Assembly (NCBI GenBank): GCA_001606155.1
Contig: LODT01000034.1
Coordinates: forward strand, 820,059 to 884,058
Reading direction: 5' to 3'
DNA from: Tieghemostelium lacteum
Lineage: Eukaryota > Evosea > Eumycetozoa > Dictyosteliales > Raperosteliaceae
DNA length: 64,000 nt
This document shows, piece by piece, positions 10,773 to 23,744 of the stretch. The stretch's first letter is position 1. Every line of letters starts with the position of its first letter. The notes beneath the pieces are model-generated. The model searched no databases. It was not told the DNA's origin and worked only from the letters and a program-made list of their open reading frames with translations. A program made the position numbers and the translations under genes.

Positions 10773-13747
10773 TTATTTCATTTGTGTTGGTTCTCTTTTT
10801 GATAAAAAGGTTTTATCTAAAAATTCAGTGGCAGCATTTGAGAGTGGTGTAGAGTTATCTTCGTATATTTGAATAAATGGTTTGTAGGAGTTGATCATTT
10901 TCTCTAGATCCTTATCTTGTTCTATGCTATTTGAGATTCTAAGTTGATCAATGACAGAATTTGGAATGTTAGTGTATACATGCAACCTCTTTCCAACCAG
11001 TACGTGGAATTGTGTATCTCTAGTTGCACGCATGATCATACTCATGGATTCAGGTGACAGGTTATTAGTAACTTTAATTAGATTCTTTAAGGTGTAAGAG
11101 ACTATATGTTCGTTATTCCCATTGTCCGATTTAAGAGGTTCCCAAAGTGTAAATAGTGCCTGAATGAGTTTTGTTCTCTTGAGTTCTATAGGTGAATAGT
11201 TCATCATTTTATCGAGTTTGTAAAACTCTTTGGTAATCTCATGAAAGGTATCGACGTTGGTTATGGCAGGGTACATCAACTCCAGTGCCTTTACAGCCAA
11301 ATCAAATGAAAACTGGTCTTTTTGCTCCATGGTTCTAAAGTAATTGTAGGCTTCTTCAGGTGGCTGATTATTCAATTTCCATTGCAACACCACATTCATA
11401 ATAGGTGCAAATGCAATAGGTTTCATAGAATGTTTATGAGTGGGACCATTTTTTCGTTTTTCTTCAAAGAGATGGTTGATTATATAGTTTACCAAATTCA
11501 TGACATCTTCAGTCATTTCATGATTATTGAATACTCTATTGGCAATGGTATTGTAGCATTGAATAGGTAGGTCTTTATCCATCATCTCCAGCGCAATCTT
11601 AATGGCATATTCAGTGTGAGACTCAGATGCCAGTTTATAAAGTAAAGTATTCCAAATGGATTTACTTCTCAATATAGTGTCTCTATCTTCTAGCATTAGA
11701 TACTCTATCATCTCATGTGACGATGACATTCGTGTATATACATTACTATTAAAAGTAACAGGTTTATACAAATCTGGTACAATTTTAATAAATTTTTTGT
11801 ACAATTCTACATCTTCACCTATGTCACACATTAACCTTATCAACTGTATTCCAGGTGGGATATTCCCACTTTGGAAATAGTTACTCTTCAACCAGTTCAT
11901 TAATTTTCCATGAATTAGGAGATTTTGAGTTTTGGTAATGTCATGTAAAATGTTTTGGTGGGGTTCAGTTTCCAAGGAAAGTTTGTTGGCTTGGTCGACT
12001 TCAGATTCAGAGTCTTTAGGTAGAACAATAGAGATGGGATTGAATGTGAACTCTGTTAGAAAGTTCTCAATCTGAGAGAATATCTGACCAATGTCAATGG
12101 GGTGGTCGATATAGGTTTTCATCCTCTCCTCTACCTCTACTATTGTATCGTAGTACTTGGTAGTCCATATAGTCTTACAACCGGCATTGTCAAATACCTT
12201 AGGATCGCTATCCAATCTATTGATGTGATACTGCATAAAGAATGTAACTGCATCTCTTGATGGTGGTAACCCATAATGAACAGTTCTCTTGCAATGCCAT
12301 TCCAGAGCCTTTTCATAATGGTTATAAATGAGAAAACAACGTATGGCTGTATCTATAATCTCCTGTTGCACTCGTTTACTTTGACCATACAACTGTTTCT
12401 CAAGTTCCTTATAGATATTACCATGCTCTTTGGGAGTACTAGACTGTTGTCTCTGAACACTATTGTAAAATATCAAATATGCAATCTCTTTAGGGTCTTT
12501 TGTATTCAAAAACATAACCTCCACCATTTTTCTTAAAAACTCACCCTCGTGCATTTTAGCACACATTTGAAAGAGATTTTGGTAGATTGCAAAGTTTACA
12601 TCAATGTTATCTTGTAACATCCAGTCTAGAATGGTAATGCATCTCTTTATCTTACCAGTCGGTATCAGTGACTGAATGAACTTTGCATATATATATAGAC
12701 TTGGTTTACCACCTTCTTTTATATAGTGCTTGTATATACTCATTGCTTCATTGAAATTTCCATTCCAAAGATTGAATATAACAAACCCTATATGCACATT
12801 ACCATTCCCCAGTCCTCTATCTTGAAGAATTTTATAAATTCTCTTGTAAACATCTACTTTTGTTGTGTTATTATCACTATTTTCGGTTCCTTGTTGAATA
12901 TGTAGTTGTGTGGTATGTAGTGATTTCAAATATTCTAAAAACTGTCTGTTCTGAGGATACTCAGTAAATGTTGATAACCATTTACTAAAAAACTCTATAG
13001 ATTCTTCAATACCTTTAAATTTCAACAAAGAAATCAAAATGGAATGAAATATATAGTAACTTTCAATACTAGTTGAATCTGGTACATATTTAGTGAAAAT
13101 AGATATTGCCTTATCAATATCATCAACCTCAATAAAGAGATTAATCAATGTAGTTGAAGACTTTAATAACTTGTTATTCTGTACATCCACAACTGTATTA
13201 TTCTCCAAATGTTCATAAATCTGATTTAGTAGTTGTTTTTTTTCTTCAAAATTCTTTTGTGTGGGTTCTAATGAATATAAATAATTTATAGTACCATTAA
13301 TCTCTTCACTGTATATTTCCAATATACATATTAATAATCATTATCTATATAACTAAGCATTTTAATCTATATATACCTTGTTATTGAATTTTTATTCAAA
13401 GTTAATGGTGATTTTGATTTTGTTGTTGTTGTTGTTGTTGAATAATGACATTTTGGATTGTTGATAATTGTAATACCAGAGTGAATTGAGGTGTAGATTG
13501 ATTTTATAGATGGGAATAGAGTGTCTTTGGTGGTTTTGGTATATTGAAATGTGATATTATTTATGTGATTAGAAGTTGATCTATTTGATATTATTCTATT
13601 TATAAAATATTTTAAATTTTGAGATTTTAAAGTTAAAATTAACTTATTTGGAATGTTGATCATGGAAAACGAGTGGTTGTCTTCAATCCGAAATAAAAAA
13701 TTGATTAATTTTTTTTGGTTTTTTTTATTAATTTGATGTGTTGTCAT
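10773..13747 (-). CDS. Pentatricopeptide-repeat-like protein, probably mitochondrial
   Basis: Two exons, 13747-13377 and 13308-10773, joined in phase across a 68-bp intron; up to 968 residues. The body is a series of helical hairpins with PPR-like spacing, for example FNLWNGNFNEAMSIYKHYI, then KFIQSLIPTGKIKRCITILD and YQNLFQMCAKMHEGEFLRKM. The Lys/Arg/Ser/Asn-rich N terminus is consistent with mitochondrial import. PPR proteins bind organellar RNA in processing or translation; the target is unknown. The first ATG (13747) leaves only 13 bp to the divergent FNIP gene start, so the ATG at 13663 (MINIPNKLILTL) may be the real start. The repeats are degenerate, so the PPR call is by pattern. Confidence 0.65.
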
Positions 13748-13760
13748 AGGAATATGACAA

Positions 13761-16545
13761 ATGGACTTTTTTAAATTCTTTCAAAAGGATAGTGAATCTT
13801 TGAAAAAGTAATTATATGATTGTTAATCTTGGTATCCACGTGGAGATATTCTAATAGTTGATCAAATTGTAGCAAAAATGAAATTAGCAATGAACAGATA
13901 AGATTCATTATTCAGAATCAAAATTCAACAGGTGTACTCTTTGATACCTTTCATATAGACAATATGAAGAATGCAAAGAGTACTGGTTCAAAATCAGTAA
14001 ATAGTAAAACACAAACACTACATGTCAACTCTACCAATGGGCCATCTACTACAGTAAATCCCAAATCAACAATAGGTGGAGGACAGAGTCCTTTGAAACA
14101 AATGGTAGTTAATAAGAATGGTAGAATTGAGATGTTGAGAGAGATGATATTTGGTACTGTTCCTATGAATGTTCAAGGTACAACAACAAAGATACATTAT
14201 CTTCATGACAGTCAACAGATATTATTAACTAAACTGTTTACTTTAAATTTTACAAAAAGATTGCAAAAACAGATAGATCTTCAGAATAGTAATTCATCGA
14301 GTGTGGAATCATCTCCTAATGGCAGTGTAAATAATTATGATAAACTAGTAAATATGCCATCACATCAGAGTAGTAATAATCTAATGGACCTTGGAAAAGA
14401 AAGTCAATTGAATGGTTCTAAGCACAATCTCACTCATAGTGAGAATGGTAATAGCAGTAGTAGTAGTATTAGAGCACGATCATCATCTTCATCATCTTCA
14501 CCTGGAACACCAAACAGCAGTACAAACATCAATGGAAACAAGTCACCTAAAGGAGGTACCAATAACACTAGTACACTCATACCATTGTCTCAAATCAAAG
14601 TTAGTAAACTAACTGTTGCAATGTGTCTAATTTTAGGACCTTCAACAAGCAATCAACCTCAACAACAACAACAACAACAACAACAAAAGGTTACAAATGT
14701 CGATCCATTGACATATCATACACCTACTCTTAACGAAGAGGTTAAACAACAATTATCCAAATTTCAACAATTTATCATTACACACTACCTCTTAATTGAT
14801 CTAAGGATCAAATGTATAGTCAAACTACTAAAGAATCTATTATATTCTAGATTCACACAAATTAGTAATAGCAGGTCAGGTTCATTATCAAGTTTTACAA
14901 TCACCGAAGCCAATCTACTTTACACTGAAATTGAGAAATTCAGACAACACATTAAAGAACTCTATCAAGCACCAAGACTTGAAAAACCTATATGGTTAGA
15001 TATCCTCACAAGTCCTAGTACCAAAAGACAAACCATTTCCATTTTCTTAAAAAACCTAAGTGAACTATTGCCAATTTATAATACTCCAAAATCGAATTTG
15101 TAAGTATCTTTAAACTTATCATTAAATAATAATAATATTTTAATACTTTAAAACTCAAATTTTATAAAAACTACAGTTTTATATCAAATTTAATAACAAA
15201 TATATTATCAAGTAATTTAACATGGTTAAGTACAATGATTGGTACAGAACCTAATCAAATATGTTATTTATGTACATCTGAAAAGTGTAATCAGATGAAC
15301 CTCTATCAGAATCAGTTTTTATATCAGTTATCACAAATGTATGGTTACAATGGATGCTTGTCCTGTAAGAACAGGCAAGGTAACCACAAGTTATCCAAAT
15401 GTCTTATTATTTCACCAAAAGAGGAACTCAACAAAAAGTTTCTACAAATTGCTAGTTACTTTTGGAGATCCTTTGAATTGGTTGTAAATAGAAATTTTCT
15501 GAATTTTAAAACACAATTGTATCAACAAAATGACACTATTCCTGTTGACAATCAATCTTCAACATCTTCTATGTCCTCTTCACTATCATTAGTAAATTTG
15601 GAAAATGATGTTAATCTCCTAAATTCCACTTCATCTTATTCTGATCATCAACATCTTAATAATAATAATAGTAATAATCATAGTTTAAATATAAAATTAC
15701 TTAATAATCACTATAATGAGTCTATGGATCAATCAAACTCAGCAAAGAATACAGATTATATAATTGGAAGTCAGGATCTACAGGGATTGCCTAGCTATTA
15801 TTTTGATTTAACTAGGTCGCTTATGGGTGGATACTCATTGAAATATATAAGTGACTGTTATCTATTGGGTCTACCAAATAGACAAGATCCAGAACTTATA
15901 CCTAGGGTGATTGATGATCTTCGAGTTTGGCTTGACCATCACCCATTCCCTCAGGGAACTGTCCGAGAGACTCAAGCCATCATTGCAGATGTCAGTAAAT
16001 GTAAATGTGAAGTTTATGTGTGTTCTAAAGATAACATATGGAATACTAGTTCACCCTTTGTTCACAATGGACACACTTATTCAGATATCAAATTAACAAT
16101 GAACCAACATTCTGAATATATATCCAGTATACTATCATCGATTGTCTATTTCTGGACTATTGGTATGCCACCAGAGTCTTGTATGATCTATCTAGAAGAC
16201 CAATTAAGAAACCTATTTAATAAGACTGTGGTATTCAATGAAACTCTAAAATATTATGCATCTGTAAATCAACCATTTCCCAGTAGTTTTAATCTCTTTC
16301 AAAATACTACACCATCTACCAATATCCAATTACCTAGTACTGTCGTATCTCCAATTTCTACACCTAAACACTCACCAAATACCTCAATGAAATACCAAAA
16401 CGAAGAAAATGGTGATATGTTCATTTTGGAAAATATTTATACATTTTTAAATAATACAACTCTCGGAGATAATAGTTTTGAAAATAGTATTAATAATATT
16501 AACATTAATAATAACAACAACAACAACAACAAAAACGATAAATAA
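13761..16545 (+). CDS. Folliculin-interacting protein (FNIP) homologue
   Basis: Three exons, 13761-13807, 13873-15099 and 15177-16545, all phases compatible; about 880 residues. FNIP features: QIRFIIQNQNSTGVLFD at the N terminus (like QIRLIxxQDxxxRNVLFD), LREMIFGTVPMN then GTTTKIHYL, the middle block TWLSTMIGTEPNQ, and the C-terminal FNIP block TQAIIADVSKCKCEVYV then IGMPPESCMIYLEDQLRNLF. In animals and yeast (Lst4) FNIP pairs with folliculin/Lst7 as a GAP for Rag GTPases at the lysosome in amino-acid signalling to TORC1. Long Ser/Asn/Gln-rich inserts are typical of dictyostelids. The start is almost back to back with the PPR-like gene. Confidence 0.87.
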
Positions 16546-16809
16546 TAAATTACATGTTGTAATTTTAGTAAAATTACCATAATTCTAAAATGGTATTATA
16601 ATAAAAACTAAACACCCCTATTTAAGAATTTTCTTTCAGATAAAATATCTATATTTTTTTCTTCTTTTATTTTAACTATTATATTTGACATTTACTTAAA
16701 TAATATGTCTTTAGAATGTTTGATTAATTGTTCTTTGAAAAAAGAAAAGAAGGTAACATAATCTTGTTTTTAATTATAGTTTAGGATGGCGAATAGGAAC
16801 TATCTGTAT

Positions 16810-17034
16810 CTATGGTTCACCAAATAATGTTTTTGAAATGGATTTAAAACTAAAAGTATCTTTGTTTGTTGATATAGATTGATTGCATTTGTTGTCATTT
16901 GATGGTTTTACTACGGAATTTGTTTTAGTTTGTGGATGTTTAAAATATTGTAGAGAGCTTTTAAAAAAATGTTCCATTGCTGGAAACAACAGAGGACCTA
17001 AAGTATCCTCAGCAAATTCACTTGAGCTTGACAT
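16810..17034 (-). CDS. Small hypothetical protein (74 residues)
   Basis: Single-exon frame MSSSSEFAEDTLGPLLFP... ending SISKTLFGEP. The first half is amphipathic (PAMEHFFKSSLQYFKHP); the second is Ser/Asn/Lys rich. No signal peptide or recognised domain. It sits alone between two plus-strand genes. Composition is compatible with a real small gene, but I do not recognise it. Confidence 0.4.
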   Translation of the reverse strand: MSSSSEFAEDTLGPLLFPAMEHFFKSSLQYFKHPQTKTNSVVKPSNDNKCNQSISTNKDTFSFKSISKTLFGEP

Positions 17035-17612
17035 TATTATTGGATTTTTATAAATGTATTTTCGAAAATAGATGTATTAATGAGTCTATTTGAATTCTAG
17101 TATTAAAAAAAAAATTATAATAAGTTGTTGATAAAAATACAACTCGGTTATGTTGTATTATAGAATTAATTTATATATATATATATAAAATTTTAAATAA
17201 AAATATTTTTAATGGTTATTTAAATTTGAATTCAACAGTTAAAAAACAATATTCTTTGTATTTTGATTGCTATTTATTGAGATCCAATAATTGTACAGTG
17301 TAGTGTTAATTGATAATATAAAAAAAAAAAAAAAAAAAAAAATTTTTTTATTTATAGTTGTTTTTGAAATGACTTTAGGTTATTTAAATTTCCTTTTAGG
17401 GACATAGAACATAGATGCCCAAAATAATGTAAATACCGGTTACTTGGAATTTCTGTTTTTTTAGAATCTTAGTTTAACTAAAATTAAATATACAAAAATA
17501 GAATTTAATGGTTCCGGATTGCTCTATTCTTTTTAATATTCATATAATTAGATTCAAAATCAATGAAATAAATTATATTTAAATTAATTCTTAAAATTTT
17601 ATCAAATTAAAT
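17035..17612. other. Intergenic region with a 23-bp poly(A) run
   Basis: AT-rich spacer upstream of the FAM98 gene. An uninterrupted A run covers about 17320-17342 and a TA repeat lies near 17175. No coding potential or RNA gene seen. Confidence 0.6.
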
Positions 17613-18827
17613 ATGATTTTCAATACTTTTATTTCAAAAAATTTTTTATATTATTTGTCAAACTCAAAACAATGTCAACTATCGAAGCTTTTAGAATTCA
17701 AAAAATTAATTGAAGATGTTAAATATACAAGGTATGGGTTATGAAAATGAAATTGGACCAAATAGAGAAATTTTGTTAACATGATTTTTTTATTTGGTGT
17801 TTCTTTATGCAGAATTGAATGTGATTGGATAAATGATCAAACTGAGGCATCATTCAAATCAATGATTGAAAAGGGAGAGAATGATTTCTTGTATTTAGAG
17901 TTAGTTTGGGCTATAGGAAAAGAGTTATCAAATTATGTAAATGATATTCAATGGCCACAGACTTGTGATAAGAAAGAGTCTAAACAATTATTAGAATCAT
18001 TTCAAGTACTGTTGAAACAGTGTGATTTGATTTCAGCATCACTTTTAGCCAATCAAAATACATTTGAAAATAGATTAACAATTTTAGAGTCACTATTCTT
18101 GCAATTGCAATTGTTACAATTGGATTTGTTTAATGATGAAGTCGAACAAGAGGAAGATGATAGCAAACGAGATGGAAATGAAGAGGCAGATATAGAGATG
18201 AAAGATGTAAATGATCAACAGATTATGGAAGAGGAAGAGATTGTAAACTCAATTTCAGTACTCTCAGAGATTTTCTCTGTGGAATTTCAGAATATAAGTA
18301 ATCTAGCAACTACACTTCAAGATATTTATCTAAAGATAAAAGAGACATTGGTGCAACTTCCAGAAGATTATATAAGTGAACCTTTCTTTAAAAATACTGT
18401 ATTCTCAGACTCTGAGAAAAAAGAGATTCAAGAACTCTCTGAACAACTTTACAATGACTATCGTATGAGATTTGATGTTCTCATCAAGAGAATGAACGTA
18501 ACTGTTGATTCTCTACTATGGTCTGAGAGAGTAGAAGGTAAAGTTGAAGACATTAAGAGATCTGTTAAATATCTAAAATCTAGTTTCCCATCTATAACTC
18601 AGTATACATTCCTCGACTTGATATCAGTGCATAGAGATATATTAAAAATCATTAAAACATCCTCACAATCCAATGCAACTAAACTCACCAACAGTGTCAT
18701 TATAGGAAAGGTTCCAGACAGAGGTGGACGTCCAGGTGACAGAAAAGCTGCCATGCCCTCTTTCCAAAAAAGAGTAGAGTACAGTAACCAACACCAACAT
18801 AATAAAAAAGGAAAAAGAAACAAATAA
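17613..18827 (+). CDS. FAM98 homologue (tRNA-ligase-complex associated family)
   Basis: Two exons, 17613-17731 and 17813-18827, joined in phase (AG|A); about 377 residues. The diagnostic C-terminal part is clear: FDVLIKRMNVTVDSLLWSER, then VHRDILKIIKTSSQS and IGKVPDRGGRPGDRKAAMPS, closely matching FAM98A/B (VPDRGGRP and LLIKRLDVTVQSF). In animals FAM98 proteins belong to the tRNA-splicing ligase complex with RTCB, DDX1 and CGI-99. Unlike animal FAM98A, the protein stops soon after VPDRGGRP with a Lys-rich tail and has no Gly/Arg/Tyr-rich region. An acidic insert occurs near residues 140-170. The exact start is uncertain. Confidence 0.82.
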
Positions 18828-19084
18828 AAAAAATCCTGAAAATACAATAAAAACACTGTGTGAGATACAATTTCATACTAAAACGCCTCAAAATGTGTTT
18901 CTGACAATGTTTTGTGATATTTCAAACAAAAAAGTTTTAATGATAAAACTTGTAAATTCATTGAAAATTTTAAATAAAAATTATAATCACACAACCTTTT
19001 TTTGATTTGGCTTAAAAATTCAAATTTTTTACAAAAAACAAAAATAAATTGTTTCTACTACCATTGAGACCTTATTATTGAGTA

Positions 19085-21805
19085 ATGTCAACTGAGCCCA
19101 CTAAATTTGGAGGTGTTCCACTCCCATTTTTTAAGACTCAGTCAAAAGGTGGAACTATTCTTAAACCTATACCATCTTCAACCACACCAGATACAGATAA
19201 AAAACAATCTAATACAACAACGACACATCAACAAGCACAATCACCATCAGATGATCCCAATTCGAATCAAGAGGAATTAAAAAAGAGTAAGATATTTATT
19301 TATCAAATATTATTACATAACAGTAAAGTGTGTTGACTAACAAGTGTGTTTGATTGCCTTTATCCATTAGAAAGAAAGTTCTCTATAAAAACATTAAAAA
19401 GGGATAGTAGTTCTAAAAAAGAACAAAGTGAATTTGCAATATCAGCACCAGTATTTAAATCATCAACATCATTACAAATTCAAGATGGTGAAATTATATC
19501 TAATCATATTAATCATGAAGGCGAACAAACACCACTGTCACCTCCTCAGCAAAATTTAACACACCTAGCAAAAATAGCTTTAGGCAATTCACCTCCTTTG
19601 TTAAATGTAAATGGTACCCAAACCCATAATAATAATAATAATAATAATAATAATCATAATAATTTAATTAAACCTACTTCACCACCTAGTAGTAACCCAA
19701 TTACACCAGAAAGAATTTCACCTAGACCACCAGTACCTAAAAAAACATATGAAAGTTCTTCTATTAATAATAGTCCAAATCAAAGTACAGCAACTTCTCC
19801 AACAATAACAACTAATCAAAAACCACCTATTCAAAAACCTCCAGTACCAAAGAAAACTTATGATACATCTAGTATTAATAACACACAAAATGATAATCAA
19901 ACAACAGTATTTAAAGGTAGAGAAAGGTCACAGTCAACACCTAATAAAGTTGAACAAACGCATACTAATAGTAGTGGGGTAACATCACCACCTGTACCTG
20001 CAAGATTAAGTCTAAAAACACAACCAGTTAGTAATAGTCATACTAATAGTAGCGGTATGACATCACCACCTATAATACCACCTAGAAATAGATCACCTAG
20101 TACCTCAAATAGTAATATACCAACTTATAATAATCATAATAGTAATAATAGTTATAATAATACATTGGTTATCTCTCCAATGAATCTAACACCATCACCA
20201 TCAAATACATCACCATCGAATATATCACCACCATTGAGATCATTTCAAACTAAGCATTCAGCTTCATCTGTACCTATAGTAAACCAAACTGATGATGACA
20301 GTAACAATACTTTAAATAATAGTAATGAAAGTAATAGTAGTGATCAAAGAAAGAAAACAATGAGAATGCAATTGTTGACTAGAAAATCTGCAACTTTTAA
20401 TCTATCTTCTGATACTGTAAATGTTGATGAAGATGAAGATACTTATAGTCAGGATTTAGACGATGATAGCTCCAATACAACAACATCATCATCGAATAAT
20501 GATGGTAGTAATATGGAATTGGTGGATGTTGTAGAACAGGATTTGGATAGTTCAAATAATTCAGCTGGATCAGGTCACAACACTATTGGAAAGAAAAAAA
20601 GTTTTTTTGGTGGTAATAATAAATCTAAAGAGACATTGGACCAGATTCGAGAGATGGTAGATAGATTATCTGTGGATGTAAAAATTGAGTCACGTAGATC
20701 ACAACTACCGAAATTTGATCAAATCAAACAGATTTCCAATAGAGTCATTGTAGAGATTATAGAAACTGAAGCTGATTATTTAGAGGATCTTGAAATAATC
20801 ATTTCACTCTACCAATCTGCCATGAACAGTGAAATCATTAAAAGTAACACCAAAGTAACTGATACAGAGGTACAAACAGTATTCTCAAATGTACAAGACA
20901 TCTATAACCTAAATGACAGATTTTATCAAATGCTTCTTCAAATTATTCCAGAAATTCAAAAAGACCAAGACTATCCAAATATAGAAGATATATTTTTTAG
21001 AAATGCCAATGACTTTCAATTGTATTCCATCTATCTTTCTAACCAGGAGTCGTCCATTAAGTTACTGAAACAATGGGAAAATAACAGTTTAGTTAATAAT
21101 TGTCTTCAAATGATTAAATTATTACCATCTTCCAAAAATCTTGGAATATCCAGCTATTTAATTAAACCAGTACAAAGACTATGTAAATATCCACTCTTAC
21201 TAAGAGAACTTAAAAAATCAGTACCAGAAGAGAATCCACATCATAGAGCCTATGAAAGATCTGCTAAACTAATGGAATCAATTGTCTCTGCAATCAATGG
21301 TAAAATTGCAATGGAAGAGAAAATCAATTCTCTCATTCAAACTATGGGTAAAGAATATGAAAATATTTTAATTTCCAAAATATTGATAAAGTAAGTTAAT
21401 AGACCTATTCATTTCTATAAACAAAAAAAACATATTAAATATTTTCTAACACATAAATTAAAAATATATAGGGAAGGTAAAATGAAAGTATTAAATGAAG
21501 AAACTAATAATATAAAGGAAATAATGGCATATCTATTGGAAGATAAATTGATATTCCATTCCAAAGGTAAATTTAAAAAGAAAGTAATTGTATTATATTT
21601 TGAAAAGATATTAAATATTCAAAATAAGGAGAATCTAGTACAAAATGGTATAGATATCACTTATATGGTAGGTGAAATTGAACAAGCTTTTAAATTAATA
21701 TTGTCTTGTGAATCATATTCATCAAAACTCTTGTGGATACAAGAGATTGAAGATAGTATACATGCTGATAAAATTCGTAAAGGTAAATTTACGAGTAGTT
21801 ATTAA
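19085..21805 (+). CDS. RhoGEF (DH domain plus probable PH domain)
   Basis: Three exons, 19085-19286, 19371-21390 and 21472-21805, phases compatible; 851 residues. The first ~530 residues are low complexity (Pro/Ser/Asn/Thr) with repeated PPVPKKTYESS/PPVPKKTYDTS and PPxPxR motifs, candidate SH3 ligands. The DH domain spans ~residues 545-740: NRVIVEIIETEADYLEDLEI near its start and SYLIKPVQRLCKYPLLLREL as the diagnostic final helix. The last exon (IMAYLLEDKLIFHSKGKFKKK ... SSKLLWIQEIEDSI) fits a PH domain. Expected role: nucleotide exchange on Rho/Rac GTPases in actin control. Confidence 0.88.
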
Positions 21806-21910
21806 AATTAGTGGCAAATTAATGTACATATATATTTATAATAAATCTAAAATAACTTACAAAAAAAAAAACCAATAAGATTTATTTATTTATCATTATT
21901 TTTAATATCA

Positions 21911-22110
21911 TCAATATATAAACTGTGCAGTTAGAGCTACAGCAAAAACTGTAAACAATAAAACCAAAATCTTCGATTTAATACTAGAGTAATCTTGTTG
22001 TGATTGTTTTTCAAAATTTCTAATTAGATATATAAAGCCAAAGCATTTCCAATTAAAATTGCAAATTATGATAAAAATACATAAAAACTATAGTCATCCA
22101 AATATTTGTT
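21911..22110 (-). pseudogene. Possible relic of a small membrane protein
   Basis: Read on the minus strand, this spacer gives two hydrophobic stretches in neighbouring frames: LDDYSFYVFLS, a stop, FAILIGNALALYI, then after a frame change RNFEKQSQQDYSS and ILVLLFTVFAVALTAQFIY followed by a stop. Together they look like a two-helix membrane protein broken by one stop and one frameshift, but no clean start or exon model was found. It may be a decayed gene, an undetected spliced gene or chance. Confidence 0.25.
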
Positions 22111-22260
22111 GAAAAAATCTTAATGCGAATCTGGGGAAACAGAAAAAAACAATTTTGGTGTGGGGGTTAAAATGATTAGAAAATTGATTGAAGATTTGAC
22201 TTGGTGAAATTTGTGGTTATTTTTATATTACATTTGAGATTTTTTGATATGACATCGATA

Positions 22261-23661
22261 TTATTTTTTTGAATGTTTTGCTTTGGGGTTTGGAATATTG
22301 TACTGTTTCTCCATACCTTTATCCAATTGCAAAATGAAATTTACATACCTGATCTCTTTGAAACCTTCTGATAATGTAGGTTCAACTAGATTGGAATTAA
22401 AAATGTGATAAACCATCTCTGGGATATGTTTAACACCCAATGTTCTCTCTCTGAAATAATTCAAATGCATTGCCAAATCTTTTGGAGTTTGGAATTTAAA
22501 ACATCTGACATTGGCACCATGTAATCTTGCCAATTCTATCCACTGTTGTCGTGTAGCTGGACTGGGGTTAGTGTTATCTATAACAACAGATTGCTTATTT
22601 GCCAGTGCATTTGTAGCATGTTTCTTTTGAGCTGGAAGTGCACCTAATGTATCACCATTTATAATAGCATAACCTTTAGGTCCAAAATACCTTTTAGCTA
22701 ATGTTGATTTACCACTAGCTGGATATCCAACAAAAATAACCATTTCAAAAGAACTTGATGTCAAAGACCCTCCTCCAACTAATATATCACCTGTAGTTTC
22801 TGCCTTGGGTATCAATGAGCTTAGATTGGCATCATAGGGTTTCTCACCGAGGAAGAATACCTCAGGTGTGTGAAAATCAATTCCAATAGTTTGTGCAAAT
22901 GATGAATCAGAACTAGAGAAATCAGCAGCAACACCAGGTTTCCAACCAGCAGGTCTACCAGCTGCATCACCAATGAAATAACATTGAGTTAAATCTACTG
23001 GTTGGCAATGGTCACCTTGAGAACAATGGTTAATCATCAGATCCCACATTGATCTATTAGGTTTCTTCATTGAATTATCACTGGTTGCTATAAATGCATT
23101 CAGTGGTATCGTTAATGTAGCTGCTATATTTCTAATCTTACTAGTAATGCTTTTGTACTTTTCTTGTGACATGTAAGGTCCTGATTTTATTCCACCCTGG
23201 TTAGTGAATATCACAACATGATATCCTTGTTTATGTAGCTGTACAAGTTTACCAGGAACTACTTTATCCCACCACATCCAATCTTCAGTACCCTGTGGAT
23301 GAACTTTACCAGATCTAGTTTTTATCATTGTATGATCCATATCAAATGCTGCAATCTTTGATCTGCTTATATGCTCATCTAAATAAAATACACAAGTTTC
23401 ATAAGTAATCCATTTATTCAAATCAAATTTTGATTTTTTCTTAACTGAATTTGTTAAACTAATAGTAGTGGCAGTAGTGGTTTTTGTTGTTGTGTTTTTA
23501 ATTATTGGTGTTACTGTGGGAGGTATTGAATTTAGAGTTGGTAAATAAACAATTTCACCCTCAGAATCAGTATCTCTATCATCTTCATCATCAGGATGTG
23601 TATTTTCAAGTTTTCTAATTACATCTAATGGTAAATTTGTGTATGTTTTAATTATCACCAT
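22261..23661 (-). CDS. pnkp: Polynucleotide kinase 3'-phosphatase (PNKP)
   Basis: DNA end-processing enzyme for strand-break repair. The phosphatase half has the HAD motif AAFDMDHTMIK, VVIFTNQGG, the KPNRSMWD lysine motif and CYFIGDAAGRPAGWKPGVAAD. The kinase half has Walker A VGYPASGKSTLAKRYF and VVIDNTNPSPATRQQW, followed by RCFKFQTPKDLAMHLNYFR. Single exon, 466 residues from ATG 23661 (MVIIKTYTN). It lacks the N-terminal FHA domain of animal PNKP and has instead ~90 residues of acidic and Thr-rich sequence. Confidence 0.95.
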   Translation of the reverse strand: MVIIKTYTNLPLDVIRKLENTHPDDEDDRDTDSEGEIVYLPTLNSIPPTVTPIIKNTTTKTTTATTISLTNSVKKKSKFDLNKWITYETCVFYLDEHISRSKIAAFDMDHTMIKTRSGKVHPQGTEDWMWWDKVVPGKLVQLHKQGYHVVIFTNQGGIKSGPYMSQEKYKSITSKIRNIAATLTIPLNAFIATSDNSMKKPNRSMWDLMINHCSQGDHCQPVDLTQCYFIGDAAGRPAGWKPGVAADFSSSDSSFAQTIGIDFHTPEVFFLGEKPYDANLSSLIPKAETTGDILVGGGSLTSSSFEMVIFVGYPASGKSTLAKRYFGPKGYAIINGDTLGALPAQKKHATNALANKQSVVIDNTNPSPATRQQWIELARLHGANVRCFKFQTPKDLAMHLNYFRERTLGVKHIPEMVYHIFNSNLVEPTLSEGFKEIRYVNFILQLDKGMEKQYNIPNPKAKHSKK

Positions 23662-23744
23662 CAACTCTAAATTTTAATCATTAAAATAAAAAAAATTAAA
23701 AAAAAAAATATAACTAAAATAAATATTTTTAATATATAATAATA

